In this document: piece by piece, positions 32,791 to 40,672 of the stretch
How the letters are laid out: each line of letters begins with the position of its first letter
Numbering within the stretch: the first letter of the stretch is position 1
Source of the DNA: Bacteroidota bacterium
GTDB taxonomy: Bacteria; Bacteroidota; Bacteroidia; UBA8524
Assembly (NCBI GenBank): GCA_006226545.1
Contig: SBGR01000024.1
Span: 1 to 64,000, forward strand
Length of the DNA stretch: 64,000 bases
Direction of reading: 5' to 3'
Made by a program: the position numbers and the translations under genes
The notes under the pieces: model-generated
Seen by the model: only the letters and a program-made list of their open reading frames with translations
What the model was told of the DNA's origin: nothing
The model's database searches: none

Positions 32791-35522
32791 GAAAACAAGG
32801 TTTTAGCCTTGGCTAGAGCGGCATCCAAGCCTGAAGCATCATTTCCACCAGCCGTAGCGTAGAAAGGCTGCCCGCCTCCACCGCCTTTGATCTCTTTAGC
32901 GAGTTCCTTTACAGTATTGCCTGCATGGAATCCTTTGGCTTCCACTAGCGACTCATCCAAAATCACAGATAACATCGGTTTGTCGTTTAAGATGGCACCA
33001 AATACCGCTACCAGATTCGGGATTTCATTCTTCAACTGGAAGCTGAGGTTTTTCAGTTGTTCAGCGTTGGGCACTTCTACCTTGCCTAACAACAAACTGT
33101 AGCCATCGCGTTGTTCCACTTGGTTTTTGAGCGATGTTTTGATAGCAGCCGTTTTTTCCGCTTCAAAAGACTGTAGTTTCTTTTCCAGCTCAGCCTTCTC
33201 TTCCATCAACTTCTCAACACTCTTCTGTAGGTCTTTCGCTTTTAAAAGGTCTTTGAGCGATTGGATGGTGCCTTCGTATTCTTCCATCAGGTTCTCAGCT
33301 GCAGTAGCCGTGATGGCCTCAATACGGCGCACACCAGCAGCAACAGAGCTCTCCGATGTTATCTTAAACAAACCAATAACGCCGGTGGCCGAAACGTGCG
33401 TGCCGCCGCAAAGTTCTCGTGAATAGTTCGGGTCGAAGGTGATGACACGTACTTCATCGCCGTATTTCTCGCCAAAGAGCGCCATGGCTCCCATTTGTTT
33501 GGCTTCTTCTATCGGAACACTTCTTCGCTCATCCAAAGCGATGTTCTCACGGATTTTTTCGTTTACTCTGCGCTCAACCGCTTTGATCTCATTGGCTTCC
33601 ATGCCTTTGAAATGTGAAAAGTCGAAACGCAGGTAGTTTTCGTTCACCAAGGAACCCTTTTGTTCAACGTGATCGCCTAAGACTTCACGCAAGGCAGCAT
33701 GCAATAAGTGCGTCGCGCTGTGGTTAGCGGCGGTCTCTTTGCGTTTGTTCTGATCAACACGCGCATTAAAGCTCGCCTCCGGATTCTCCGGGAAGCGTTC
33801 TGCGATATGCACAATCAGGTTATTTTCTTTTTGGGTATCGATGATTTTGATTCGCTCGTTAGCCGATTCAATCACACCCGTATCACCTACCTGTCCGCCG
33901 CTCTCCGCATAAAACGGAGTACGGTCGAATACCAATTGGAACTGCTCCTTGTTCTTCTGTTTCACCTTACGCATTCGGGCAATGCGTACCTCAGATTCCA
34001 ACTCATCATAACCAATAAACTGGGTGGCCTCCGCTTTGAAGAGCTCGGTCCAATCGCCGGTCTCCATGGCCGTGGCCTTTCTGGAGCGGTCTTTTTGTTC
34101 TTGCAATAAAGCTTGGAAGCCTGCCGTATCTACTTCTATATTATATTCTGAAAGTACAAGCTCAGTCAAGTCAATCGGAAATCCACAAGTGTCATAAAGT
34201 TTGAATGCAAATTCTGCAGATAATAATCCAGGGTTTTTTATAATAATATCTTCTATTTGATGTAAACCAGCTGAAATTGAATTTAGATCACCTATTGGTG
34301 AAATTGCATCACTAGTAGAATTCTTTATTTCAAATAAATTAGTCGTCAAATTTATTCCATACTCTGTGATTTCCTGATTTATCAGGTTTAGTCCCGCTTC
34401 TAAAGTCCTTAAAAACGAAGTCTCTTCTTCCTTCACCACCTGACGCACAAAGTCTTGTTTGGCTTTCAGCTCAGGGAAGATTTCTACAAAACCTTCGGCC
34501 AAAGTTGGAATCATCAAGTGCAATAACGGCTCTTTTCTATCCAAGAAGCTGAAGTAATAGCGCACAGCTCGACGTAAGATTCTGCGAATTACGTAGCCTG
34601 CTCCATTGTTGGAAGGCAGCTGTCCGTCGAGAATCGCAAAAGAGATGGTTCTCACGTGATCAGCCAATACGCGCAAGGCGATATCGGTCTTTTCATCTTG
34701 TCCGTAGGCCTTCCCCGTTTCCTTCACCACAAACTGAATAAGCGGCTGGAATACGTCGGTATCGTAGTTGGAGCTTTTCGCTTCAATGGCGCGGCACAGA
34801 CGTTCAAATCCCATCCCGGTATCTACGTGTTTGGCCGGCAATGGTTCCAGGCTGCTATCGGCTTTGCGGTTGAATTCCATGAACACGAGGTTCCAGATTT
34901 CAATCACCTGCGGGTGGTCGTTGTTCACCAAGCTGGCGCCGTCTACTTGATTGCGTTCAGCCTCGCTGCGAAGGTCGATGTGGATTTCAGAACAAGGTCC
35001 GCACGGCCCGGTCTCTCCCATCTCCCAGAAATTGTCTTTTTTATTGCCGTTCAGTATGCGGTCTTCCGCAATCCATTTCTTCCACTCGCCTTTGGCTTCT
35101 TCATCGAAGGCCAAGTTTTCACCTGCATCGCCTTCAAAAACGGTAACGTAGAGTCGGTCTTTTGGAAGTTTATATACTTCGGTAAGCAGTTCCCAAGCCC
35201 ATTCAATGGCTTCCTTTTTAAAGTAGTCGCCAAAGCTCCAATTGCCCAACATCTCAAACATGGTATGGTGGTAAGTATCTACACCCACCTCTTCCAAGTC
35301 GTTGTGTTTTCCGCTTACGCGAAGGCATTTCTGGGTATCCGCCACACGGCTGTATTTGGCTTCCTCATTGCCCAAGAACAAATCTTTAAACTGGTTCATC
35401 CCGGCATTGGTAAACATCAGCGTTGGGTCGTTCTTCACCACGATGGGTGCAGACGGAACAATCTGGTGTCCTTTGGAGGCGAAAAAATCGAGAAACTGCT
35501 GGCGAATTTCACTGGAAGTCAT
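32787..35522 (-). CDS. alaS: Alanyl-tRNA synthetase
   Basis: AlaS charges tRNA-Ala. It shows the class II catalytic core (HHTMFEMLGNWSFGDYFKKEAI), the editing-site zinc motifs NHSATHLLHAALR and RELCGGTH, and a C-terminal DHHA1-type end with KEIKGGGGGQPFYATAGG. It has 911 residues, about 35 more than the E. coli enzyme. The excess lies at about residues 385-440, just before the FKLYDTCGFPIDLT motif, inside a DNA patch at 34141-34380 of only about 30% GC. The gene is divergent from the M23 peptidase gene, with a TATCTTTG box on each strand. Confidence 0.95.
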   Translation of the reverse strand: MTSSEIRQQFLDFFASKGHQIVPSAPIVVKNDPTLMFTNAGMNQFKDLFLGNEEAKYSRVADTQKCLRVSGKHNDLEEVGVDTYHHTMFEMLGNWSFGDYFKKEAIEWAWELLTEVYKLPKDRLYVTVFEGDAGENLAFDEEAKGEWKKWIAEDRILNGNKKDNFWEMGETGPCGPCSEIHIDLRSEAERNQVDGASLVNNDHPQVIEIWNLVFMEFNRKADSSLEPLPAKHVDTGMGFERLCRAIEAKSSNYDTDVFQPLIQFVVKETGKAYGQDEKTDIALRVLADHVRTISFAILDGQLPSNNGAGYVIRRILRRAVRYYFSFLDRKEPLLHLMIPTLAEGFVEIFPELKAKQDFVRQVVKEEETSFLRTLEAGLNLINQEITEYGINLTTNLFEIKNSTSDAISPIGDLNSISAGLHQIEDIIIKNPGLLSAEFAFKLYDTCGFPIDLTELVLSEYNIEVDTAGFQALLQEQKDRSRKATAMETGDWTELFKAEATQFIGYDELESEVRIARMRKVKQKNKEQFQLVFDRTPFYAESGGQVGDTGVIESANERIKIIDTQKENNLIVHIAERFPENPEASFNARVDQNKRKETAANHSATHLLHAALREVLGDHVEQKGSLVNENYLRFDFSHFKGMEANEIKAVERRVNEKIRENIALDERRSVPIEEAKQMGAMALFGEKYGDEVRVITFDPNYSRELCGGTHVSATGVIGLFKITSESSVAAGVRRIEAITATAAENLMEEYEGTIQSLKDLLKAKDLQKSVEKLMEEKAELEKKLQSFEAEKTAAIKTSLKNQVEQRDGYSLLLGKVEVPNAEQLKNLSFQLKNEIPNLVAVFGAILNDKPMLSVILDESLVEAKGFHAGNTVKELAKEIKGGGGGQPFYATAGGNDASGLDAALAKAKTLFS

Positions 35523-35573
35523 TTCTTCAAACTAATTATCGAGGCTTAAAATTTTTCTGTATCCCAATAAGGC

Positions 35574-35581
35574 TATCTTTG
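35574..35581 (+). promoter_or_regulatory. -7 promoter box toward the M23 peptidase gene
   Basis: TATCTTTG is a perfect TAnnTTTG box 52 bases upstream of the ATG at 35634. It forms one arm of an inverted repeat with the minus-strand box at 35601-35608. Confidence 0.55.
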
Positions 35582-35600
35582 TAGCGTTATTTGGGACGGG

Positions 35601-35608
35601 CAAAGATA
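35601..35608 (-). promoter_or_regulatory. -7 promoter box toward alaS
   Basis: TATCTTTG on the minus strand lies 78 bases upstream of the alaS start codon. It faces the plus-strand box at 35574-35581, so the two transcripts would overlap by a few bases at their 5' ends. Confidence 0.55.
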
Positions 35609-35633
35609 GAAGTTTGCCTTTGGTTTACGTTCG

Positions 35634-36602
35634 ATGAAAAAAAACAAGTACTTCTTCAATCCGCATAACCTCGAATTTGAGAAAGTTACCGTGAGTCTGG
35701 GTTCGCGATTGCTGCGAATTTTCGGTTTTATGTCGGCCACCATGGTCGCAGCCGCCCTGGTTCTTTTCCTCGCCTATACCTATATCGATTCTCCCAAAGA
35801 AAAGCAGCTCAAACGCGAAATCGCTCAATATAAGCTTCAAATGAAACTGATGGACCAGAAGGTAGACAACCTTGCTGTGCTATTGGATGAGTTAAGTACG
35901 CGCGACGATAATATCTACCGTGCTATTTTTGAAGCCGATCCGCTTCCTGATGAGGTTCGCAACGCCGGCTTTGGAGGTGTGAATCGTTACAAAGAATTAG
36001 AAGGTTACGACAATACAGAGCTCTTAAAAGCTTTAACCCAGAAGATGGACAAGCTGAGCAACCAGATGTATGTTCAGTCTAAGAGCTACGACGAACTCAG
36101 CAAACTTGCTTCACGCAAAAACGATATGTTGGCTAGCATTCCGGCCATTCAGCCGGTATCCAACCGCGACCTTAACCGCATGGCTTCCGGATTTGGATAC
36201 CGCATTCACCCGGTGTACAAGACGCGTAAGCTGCATACCGGCATGGACTTCTCTGCACCAACAGGTACTGAGATTTACGCCACGGGCAACGGTAAAGTTG
36301 TTTCGGCTGAATACGACCGCGGATATGGCTACCATGTGGTTATCGACCACGGCTTCGGTTACCAAACCTTGTACGGTCACATGAGCAAAATGAAGGTGAA
36401 AAAAGGCCAAACGGTGAACCGCGGTGAAGTAATTGGACTCATCGGCAATACCGGAACTTCTACTGCCCCTCACTTGCATTACGAGGTAATCAAGAATAAC
36501 AAGAAGATCAACCCGATTAACTTCTACTTCAACGACTTGAGCGCAGAAGAATACGATCGCGTAAGGGAAATCGCTAACCAAGCCAACCAGTCGTTTGACT
36601 AA
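35634..36602 (+). CDS. M23 family peptidoglycan endopeptidase
   Basis: A cytoplasmic N-terminus, one membrane helix (about 28-50) and a coiled coil (55-90) precede a C-terminal LytM/M23 domain (about 185-300). The zinc ligands are His201 and Asp205 in HTGMD and His282 in HLH, with His280 as the likely catalytic partner; all are present, so the enzyme is probably active on peptide cross-links. It has the usual layout of Bacteroidota membrane-bound M23 peptidases. The next gene overlaps by 8 bases. Confidence 0.9.
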   Translation: MKKNKYFFNPHNLEFEKVTVSLGSRLLRIFGFMSATMVAAALVLFLAYTYIDSPKEKQLKREIAQYKLQMKLMDQKVDNLAVLLDELSTRDDNIYRAIFEADPLPDEVRNAGFGGVNRYKELEGYDNTELLKALTQKMDKLSNQMYVQSKSYDELSKLASRKNDMLASIPAIQPVSNRDLNRMASGFGYRIHPVYKTRKLHTGMDFSAPTGTEIYATGNGKVVSAEYDRGYGYHVVIDHGFGYQTLYGHMSKMKVKKGQTVNRGEVIGLIGNTGTSTAPHLHYEVIKNNKKINPINFYFNDLSAEEYDRVREIANQANQSFD

Positions 36603-37146
36603 GCTTCAATCCATTCTCTTTCCAGCTAATTATATTAAAGGACTCATCGTCTTTTTTATGTTTTTGAGTTATACATCTGGTAAAGCTCAATCGGCAAAAG
36701 ACTCCGTAATGCGTCCGTTTAGCGAGCTTCTCACCTCACAAGAAAGTATCAAAAAAAGACTGCTTAGCGAGGTTCAAAAGAGCGTAGATAGCCTCAAGCT
36801 GGCCAAACCTATAGAACAGAATAGCATCGACTCCATCTATACTGAGTTACTTCAACTCATTCAGGTTCTTGATACCTTTAAACAAGAGGTATATCCATGC
36901 GATAGTTCGGGCGTTTACAATCTAAACTACGACTTACACGCTTGGGAGGTAAAGGCATACGATCGGCTATGTCCAAATACTGAGGTGGAATATGTCTTTG
37001 AGGTAGATACGGGTTTGGCCATGGTATTTCGTTTTGGCCCTCCATTGGCTAACCTTGCTCTTAGACAAGCTATGCAAATCCATTTGTACACTATTTGGTT
37101 GAGGATGGCCTATTGTAAAAAGGAGGACGATGAGAAGCAGCATTAA
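36595..37146 (+). CDS. Secreted hypothetical protein, 183 aa
   Basis: The protein begins at a TTG (36595) and has a hydrophobic signal (about 15-32, ending GKAQ) followed by a helical, Ser/Lys/Glu-rich segment that may form a coiled coil and a final part with two Cys. I know no family. The overlap with the M23 gene (8 bases) and with the next gene (17 bases) places it in the same operon, so a role in envelope or division processes is possible. An internal ATG at 36658 would destroy the signal peptide. Confidence 0.55.
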   Translation: MTKLQSILFPANYIKGLIVFFMFLSYTSGKAQSAKDSVMRPFSELLTSQESIKKRLLSEVQKSVDSLKLAKPIEQNSIDSIYTELLQLIQVLDTFKQEVYPCDSSGVYNLNYDLHAWEVKAYDRLCPNTEVEYVFEVDTGLAMVFRFGPPLANLALRQAMQIHLYTIWLRMAYCKKEDDEKQH

Positions 37147-37342
37147 ACTCAAAATTCTACTGCAGCGCTACAGTATCCAACTCGACCTAGACGAGGAGGA
37201 AATGTTAATTCTTCGCTTAACCGACAAAGTTCATGGCGATGTGGAGCAATTCCGAGGTAAAACCAATTCAGTGCTAATCGGAAAAGCCTATGCCTATATG
37301 CTGCGTACTTTGAAGGAGGAAGAGAAAAGAGCGGAAGGCTGA
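37130..37342 (+). CDS. Small protein, possibly ZapA-like
   Basis: The 70-residue protein has a short strand pair (IKLKILLQRYSIQLDL), then a long helix beginning with DEEEMLILRLTDKVHGDVEQF and ending in a charged coiled coil. The layout resembles ZapA, the FtsZ-ring-associated protein, which is often encoded near an M23 peptidase gene in Bacteroidota. The match is by shape, not by strong motifs. Its last few codons and stop lie in the purine-rich repeat tract that starts near 37331, so the C-terminus may have been altered by the tract. Confidence 0.45.
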   Translation: MRSSIKLKILLQRYSIQLDLDEEEMLILRLTDKVHGDVEQFRGKTNSVLIGKAYAYMLRTLKEEEKRAEG

Positions 37343-37480
37343 GGGCCGGGAGCGGAGAGCAAAGGGCTGAGAGCTGAGAGCAAGGGGCCGGGAGCGGAGA
37401 GCGAAGAGCAAAGGGCCGGGGGCTGAGAGCAAAGAGCCGGGAGTGGAGAGCAAAGGGCTGAGAGCGTGGAACAAGGGGAA
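37331..37480. repeat. Purine-rich tandem tract, unit about 21 bp
   Basis: About six drifting copies of a GGGCYGRGAGCKGAGAGCAAA-like unit run in tandem, some shortened. The + strand is almost purely purine with regular C positions. It starts at the 3' end of the ZapA-like gene and ends about 70 bases before the MerR gene. Confidence 0.8.
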
Positions 37481-37536
37481 CTGGACCTTCTATTTGGTTA
37501 AATAAAAGATCAGAAATCAAAAATCACATTTCTCCT

Positions 37537-37544
37537 TATCTTGC
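37537..37544 (+). promoter_or_regulatory. -7-like promoter box of the MerR gene
   Basis: TATCTTGC, close to TAnnTTTG, ends 4 bases before the ATG at 37549. A short or absent leader is implied. Confidence 0.4.
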
Positions 37545-37548
37545 AGGC

Positions 37549-37878
37549 ATGGAACTTAATCCGGAGCGTTTGTACTATTCCATTTCTGAGGTAGCTGAAA
37601 TGCTGGGCACTAGCCAGTCGCAGATACGTTTCTGGGAAAAGGAATTTGATCTACTGAAGCCGAAGAAGAACAAAAAGGGCAATCGCCAGTTTACGGCCGA
37701 CGATATTCAGATGCTCAAGATGATCCACCACCTGGTGAAAGACCAAGGCTATACCCTCCAAGGCGCCAATGAAAAAATCAAAAGCGAACTCAAGCTGGAG
37801 AAAAAGCGCATCGACGTAATCGATACCCTGAAAAACCTGAAGAGCTTCTTGGTGGAGCTGAAGGAAGGAATTGATTGA
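37549..37878 (+). CDS. MerR family transcriptional regulator
   Basis: The 109-residue protein has an N-terminal MerR helix-turn-helix (YYSISEVAEMLGTSQSQIRFWEKEFDLLKP, wing NRQFTADDIQMLKMI) and a short C-terminal coiled coil for dimerisation (about 78-108). There is no ligand-binding domain or cysteine, as in the short MerR proteins common in Bacteroidota, so the signal is unknown. It follows the purine-rich tract and precedes a zinc-ribbon gene. Confidence 0.85.
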   Translation: MELNPERLYYSISEVAEMLGTSQSQIRFWEKEFDLLKPKKNKKGNRQFTADDIQMLKMIHHLVKDQGYTLQGANEKIKSELKLEKKRIDVIDTLKNLKSFLVELKEGID

Positions 37879-37930
37879 GGTTAAGGTTGAGGATTGAGTC
37901 ATTTCTAACTACCAACTACCAAGTACCTTC
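37876..37930. repeat. Short low-complexity words (GGTTAAGGTTGAGG, CTACCAACTACCAAGTACC)
   Basis: Two imperfect short-period stretches sit between the MerR gene and the zinc-ribbon gene. One is the complement style of the CCTCAACC tract at 41572-41614. Confidence 0.5.
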
Positions 37931-37955
37931 CACCCACGACCCCCTGCCAGCAACC

Positions 37956-38525
37956 ATGTCTAAAAAAATCCAAGCTGTTTGTCCTTCTTGTGGAATTCAG
38001 AAACACCGCACAGAGATGCGAAAGTGTTTGGAACCATTGGAAGCTCGTCATACACGTGAATTTGGAAAACACAAAGAGCTGAAAACCGATGGTTATGAGG
38101 CTTTTCTGAATGCCTCTTTTGAATGGGCTTGCGACGATTGCCTGAACAGCAAACGCGCCATCTTAGCCAATCCGGGTGCTCAAGAAACAGCCTCTGATCC
38201 TCATTTAGCCTACTTTGATACAGCATTATCTTGTTCTACATGCCAGTCAGATTTCCAATTCAAAAAAGAAGAAAAACAGGCTTGGTATGAATCCTACAAA
38301 TTACCCATCCATGCCGAACCGAATAATTGCCTTGACTGCCGACGCGCTATTCGACAAGAAAAAGAGGAGAACAAAACCGTATCGGAGATTCTAAAGAATG
38401 GCGAATCACAACTTTCTGAGGAAGAACTGGAAACGCTGATTAGTATTTACCATGCCTGGGACAAACCTGAAAAGGTGAAGTATTTTGAATCCATCTTGAG
38501 GAAACGCATCAAACAAGAAGACTAA
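37956..38525 (+). CDS. Zinc-ribbon protein, 189 aa
   Basis: Two Cys-rich elements are visible: an N-terminal CPSCG...CDDC pair (about 9-12 and 58-61) and a central zf-trcl-like ribbon, CSTCQSDFQFKKEEKQAWYE...NCLDCR (about 93-128). The rest is helical. ATG 37956 is chosen because the region before it is a repeat tract. Family members are uncharacterised, mostly thought to bind zinc and perhaps nucleic acid. It lies 26 bases before the CapA-like gene. Confidence 0.7.
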   Translation: MSKKIQAVCPSCGIQKHRTEMRKCLEPLEARHTREFGKHKELKTDGYEAFLNASFEWACDDCLNSKRAILANPGAQETASDPHLAYFDTALSCSTCQSDFQFKKEEKQAWYESYKLPIHAEPNNCLDCRRAIRQEKEENKTVSEILKNGESQLSEEELETLISIYHAWDKPEKVKYFESILRKRIKQED

Positions 38526-38537
38526 ACTTCATTTTCC

Positions 38538-38545
38538 TATTTTTG
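38538..38545 (+). promoter_or_regulatory. -7 promoter box of the CapA-like gene
   Basis: TATTTTTG is a perfect TAnnTTTG box ending 5 bases before ATG 38551. No TTG is seen at the usual -33 distance. Confidence 0.5.
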
Positions 38546-38550
38546 CTTCC

Positions 38551-39612
38551 ATGAGCTCAAGATTAAGAATCCTGTTTTTTACAATTGGTTTATTCACCAT
38601 TTCTGCGCTTTTCGCTCAAAGCGATAGCCTGCCTAAAACCATTCGTTTTGCGGCTGTTGGCGATATCATGTTGGGTACCAATTTTCCGGATGCGGGCTAC
38701 CTGCCTCCTCACGACGGTAAATACCTTTTGGATTCGGTAAAGGGCTTTATTGATTCAGCTGATATTGCTTTTGGCAACTTAGAAGGTACTTATTACGATG
38801 TGCCGGGCAATACCACCAAACGCTGCAAAGACCCTAAAAAATGTTATGCTTTTCGCTCACCGGAACATTACCTCAACTACGTTCAAGAGGCTGGCTTCGA
38901 TTTGGTCAGCCTAGCCAATAACCACAGTGGCGATTTCGGTCCGGAAGCACGTAAGCGCACCATGGAATTATCAGATAGCCTTGGCTTGACTTATGCCGGC
39001 CTCCTCGATTGCCCATGGGCAGTTCTGGAAAAGGACAGCATTCGGTATGGCTTTGCGGCCTTTGCGCCCAACTCGGGATGCATGCAGTTGAACGATATGG
39101 AGACGGCGCTGGGCATTGTTAAACACCTGGATAGCATTAGCGATATCATCGTTATCTCCTTTCACGGTGGTGCTGAAGGTTCGAAACACCAACATGTTCC
39201 GGCCGGCAGAGAGGTCTTTTTAGGCGAAAACAGAGGAAACCTGCGCGAGTTCACACATGCCTTGGTAGATGCAGGAGCGGATTTGATTTTTGGACACGGT
39301 CCGCACGTTACCCGCGGAATCGAGTTATACAACGACCGCCTCATCGCATACAGTTTAGGAAATTTTGCTACTTACGCCCGCTTCAACCTGCTAGGCCCAA
39401 ATGGCATTTGTCCAATTTTATTAGTGGATACGGATAGCTCCGGACGCTTTGTAGAAGGGCAAATCATACCGGTGGAACAGCTTGGAGAAGGCATTCCACA
39501 AGTAGATCAAAGGGGACGTGTTATTCAGAAAATGCGTGAATTGTCTACTACCGATTTTCCCAAGAGTCCGCTGGTGATTAGTGAAGAAGGATTTATTCGA
39601 CGCAAAGACTAA
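38551..39612 (+). CDS. CapA family (poly-gamma-glutamate synthesis-type) phosphoesterase-like protein
   Basis: A signal peptide (ending ALFAQ) precedes a PGA_cap/CapA calcineurin-like domain (about 30-330) with IRFAAVGDIMLGT, ADIAFGNLEG, LVSLANNHSGDFG, VISFHGGAEG and LIFGHGPHVTRGIELY motifs that carry the metal-binding Asp, Asn and His. CapA acts in poly-gamma-glutamate capsule anchoring in Bacillus; in Bacteroidota the role is not established. It probably acts in the periplasm. The stop overlaps the convergent NlpC gene by 4 bases. Confidence 0.85.
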   Translation: MSSRLRILFFTIGLFTISALFAQSDSLPKTIRFAAVGDIMLGTNFPDAGYLPPHDGKYLLDSVKGFIDSADIAFGNLEGTYYDVPGNTTKRCKDPKKCYAFRSPEHYLNYVQEAGFDLVSLANNHSGDFGPEARKRTMELSDSLGLTYAGLLDCPWAVLEKDSIRYGFAAFAPNSGCMQLNDMETALGIVKHLDSISDIIVISFHGGAEGSKHQHVPAGREVFLGENRGNLREFTHALVDAGADLIFGHGPHVTRGIELYNDRLIAYSLGNFATYARFNLLGPNGICPILLVDTDSSGRFVEGQIIPVEQLGEGIPQVDQRGRVIQKMRELSTTDFPKSPLVISEEGFIRRKD

Positions 39613-40103
39613 GGAATCAGCCTTCTGGCGCCCATGAAACGTGCTTTGTAATAGGCCGAAGTCTCCAATTCTTCCAAACGTATTCCATGGTTGGTAGATG
39701 CGTGAATGAACATGATGGAATAACCGTCGTTTTGCACCACGATGCCTACGTGGCCTACTTTTTTCGATTTCCGGTTTCGGCCTTTGAAGTAAATGATATC
39801 GCCTCGGCGAATGTCTTTTCGGTCTTTAACAGCCTTGCCCACCGTGGCTTGCGATGCAGAAGTACGCGGTAAATCAATGCCAAACTTGGCAAACATGGTA
39901 TACACAAATCCGGAGCAATCGAAGCAACTTTTGGATTTGCCCCCTCTGCAATAATCGATTCCGATGAACTTCATAGCGAAAGTCACCAATGAATCTTGCT
40001 TGCTCATGGTATAGCTTGTACTTGTGGTATCGCCCAACGCCTGAACCCGGCTATTCCAGCTCCAGAGCGTAAAAACAAATAAAAGCGACAACAGGTATTT
40101 CAT
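39609..40103 (-). CDS. NlpC/P60 (C40) cysteine peptidase
   Basis: A signal peptide precedes an NlpC/P60 domain (about 40-160). The catalytic Cys63 is in FDCSGF, His117 in KVGHVGI and the third residue His133 in FIHAST, all present. It should cut peptidoglycan stem peptides in the periplasm. ATG 40103 is preferred; the upstream TTG at 40112 falls within a TAACTTTG promoter box. It follows gpx by 11 bases on the same strand, so it may share the gpx transcript as well. Confidence 0.9.
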   Translation of the reverse strand: MKYLLSLLFVFTLWSWNSRVQALGDTTSTSYTMSKQDSLVTFAMKFIGIDYCRGGKSKSCFDCSGFVYTMFAKFGIDLPRTSASQATVGKAVKDRKDIRRGDIIYFKGRNRKSKKVGHVGIVVQNDGYSIMFIHASTNHGIRLEELETSAYYKARFMGARRLIP

Positions 40104-40109
40104 GCGCAG

Positions 40110-40117
40110 CAAAGTTA
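40110..40117 (-). promoter_or_regulatory. -7 promoter box of the NlpC/P60 gene
   Basis: TAACTTTG on the minus strand is a perfect TAnnTTTG box, overlaps the gpx stop codon and ends 6 bases before ATG 40103. Confidence 0.45.
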
Positions 40118-40597
40118 TAAAAGCTTTTCGATGGCGTTTTGAATTCGTTTCGAGAGGGGTGAAACCGGCGTGAGGTAATAATCCACTACCCTGCCTTTAT
40201 CGTCGATCAGGTATTTCTGAAAATTCCAAAGTGGCAAAGGCATCCAAAGGCCGTTATACTCCTTCTTCATTGCTTTGTAAAACGCCTGTGCCCTGCTCCC
40301 TTTCACCGGAGCTTTCAGCATAATGGGAAAACTAACACCAAAGTTTCGGTCGCAAAACTCAATCACTTCCGAACCTTCTAAAGGCTCTTGGTTAAAGTCG
40401 TTACTCGGAAAACCGATAACCAATAAACCTCTCTTTTTATAACGTTGGTAAAGGGCTTCTAATTCTTTCAGTTGTGGAGTAAATCCGCATTTAGAAGCAA
40501 TATTGACCACTAAAATGGCCCGTGGGTTATGTTCTTTTATTGAAAAAGAATCGCCCAACATAGAATACAATGGAATATCAAAAAGTGAACTGCTCAT
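40115..40597 (-). CDS. Glutathione peroxidase family protein
   Basis: The thioredoxin-fold protein carries the peroxidatic Cys37 in NIASKCGFTPQ, the GFPSNDFNQEP motif with Asn and Gln of the tetrad, and WNFQKYLID with the catalytic Trp and Asn. Bacterial members generally use thioredoxin rather than glutathione to reduce peroxides. It is 160 residues long, normal for the family. It is divergent from the XRE regulator gene and upstream of the NlpC gene. Confidence 0.9.
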   Translation of the reverse strand: MSSSLFDIPLYSMLGDSFSIKEHNPRAILVVNIASKCGFTPQLKELEALYQRYKKRGLLVIGFPSNDFNQEPLEGSEVIEFCDRNFGVSFPIMLKAPVKGSRAQAFYKAMKKEYNGLWMPLPLWNFQKYLIDDKGRVVDYYLTPVSPLSKRIQNAIEKLL

Positions 40598-40653
40598 ACT
40601 TTAGTAACGTGCTCCTTGTAGCAATGTTCGTTCCGCTTGTTTACTTTTTGAGC

Positions 40654-40672
40654 ATTGACGTTCTTTGTCAAT
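40654..40672. promoter_or_regulatory. Perfect inverted repeat, candidate operator of the XRE regulator
   Basis: ATTGAC and GTCAAT flank GTTCTTT and end directly before ATG 40673. The repeat overlaps a -7-like GTTCTTTG box that has TTG 20 bases upstream. It could mediate autoregulation, and it lies in the gap shared with gpx. Confidence 0.5.

Noticed and set aside
34656-35549. Long open frame antisense to alaS (about 297 codons)
   Set aside because: It lies wholly opposite a well-conserved part of alaS and its translation has no protein-like motifs.
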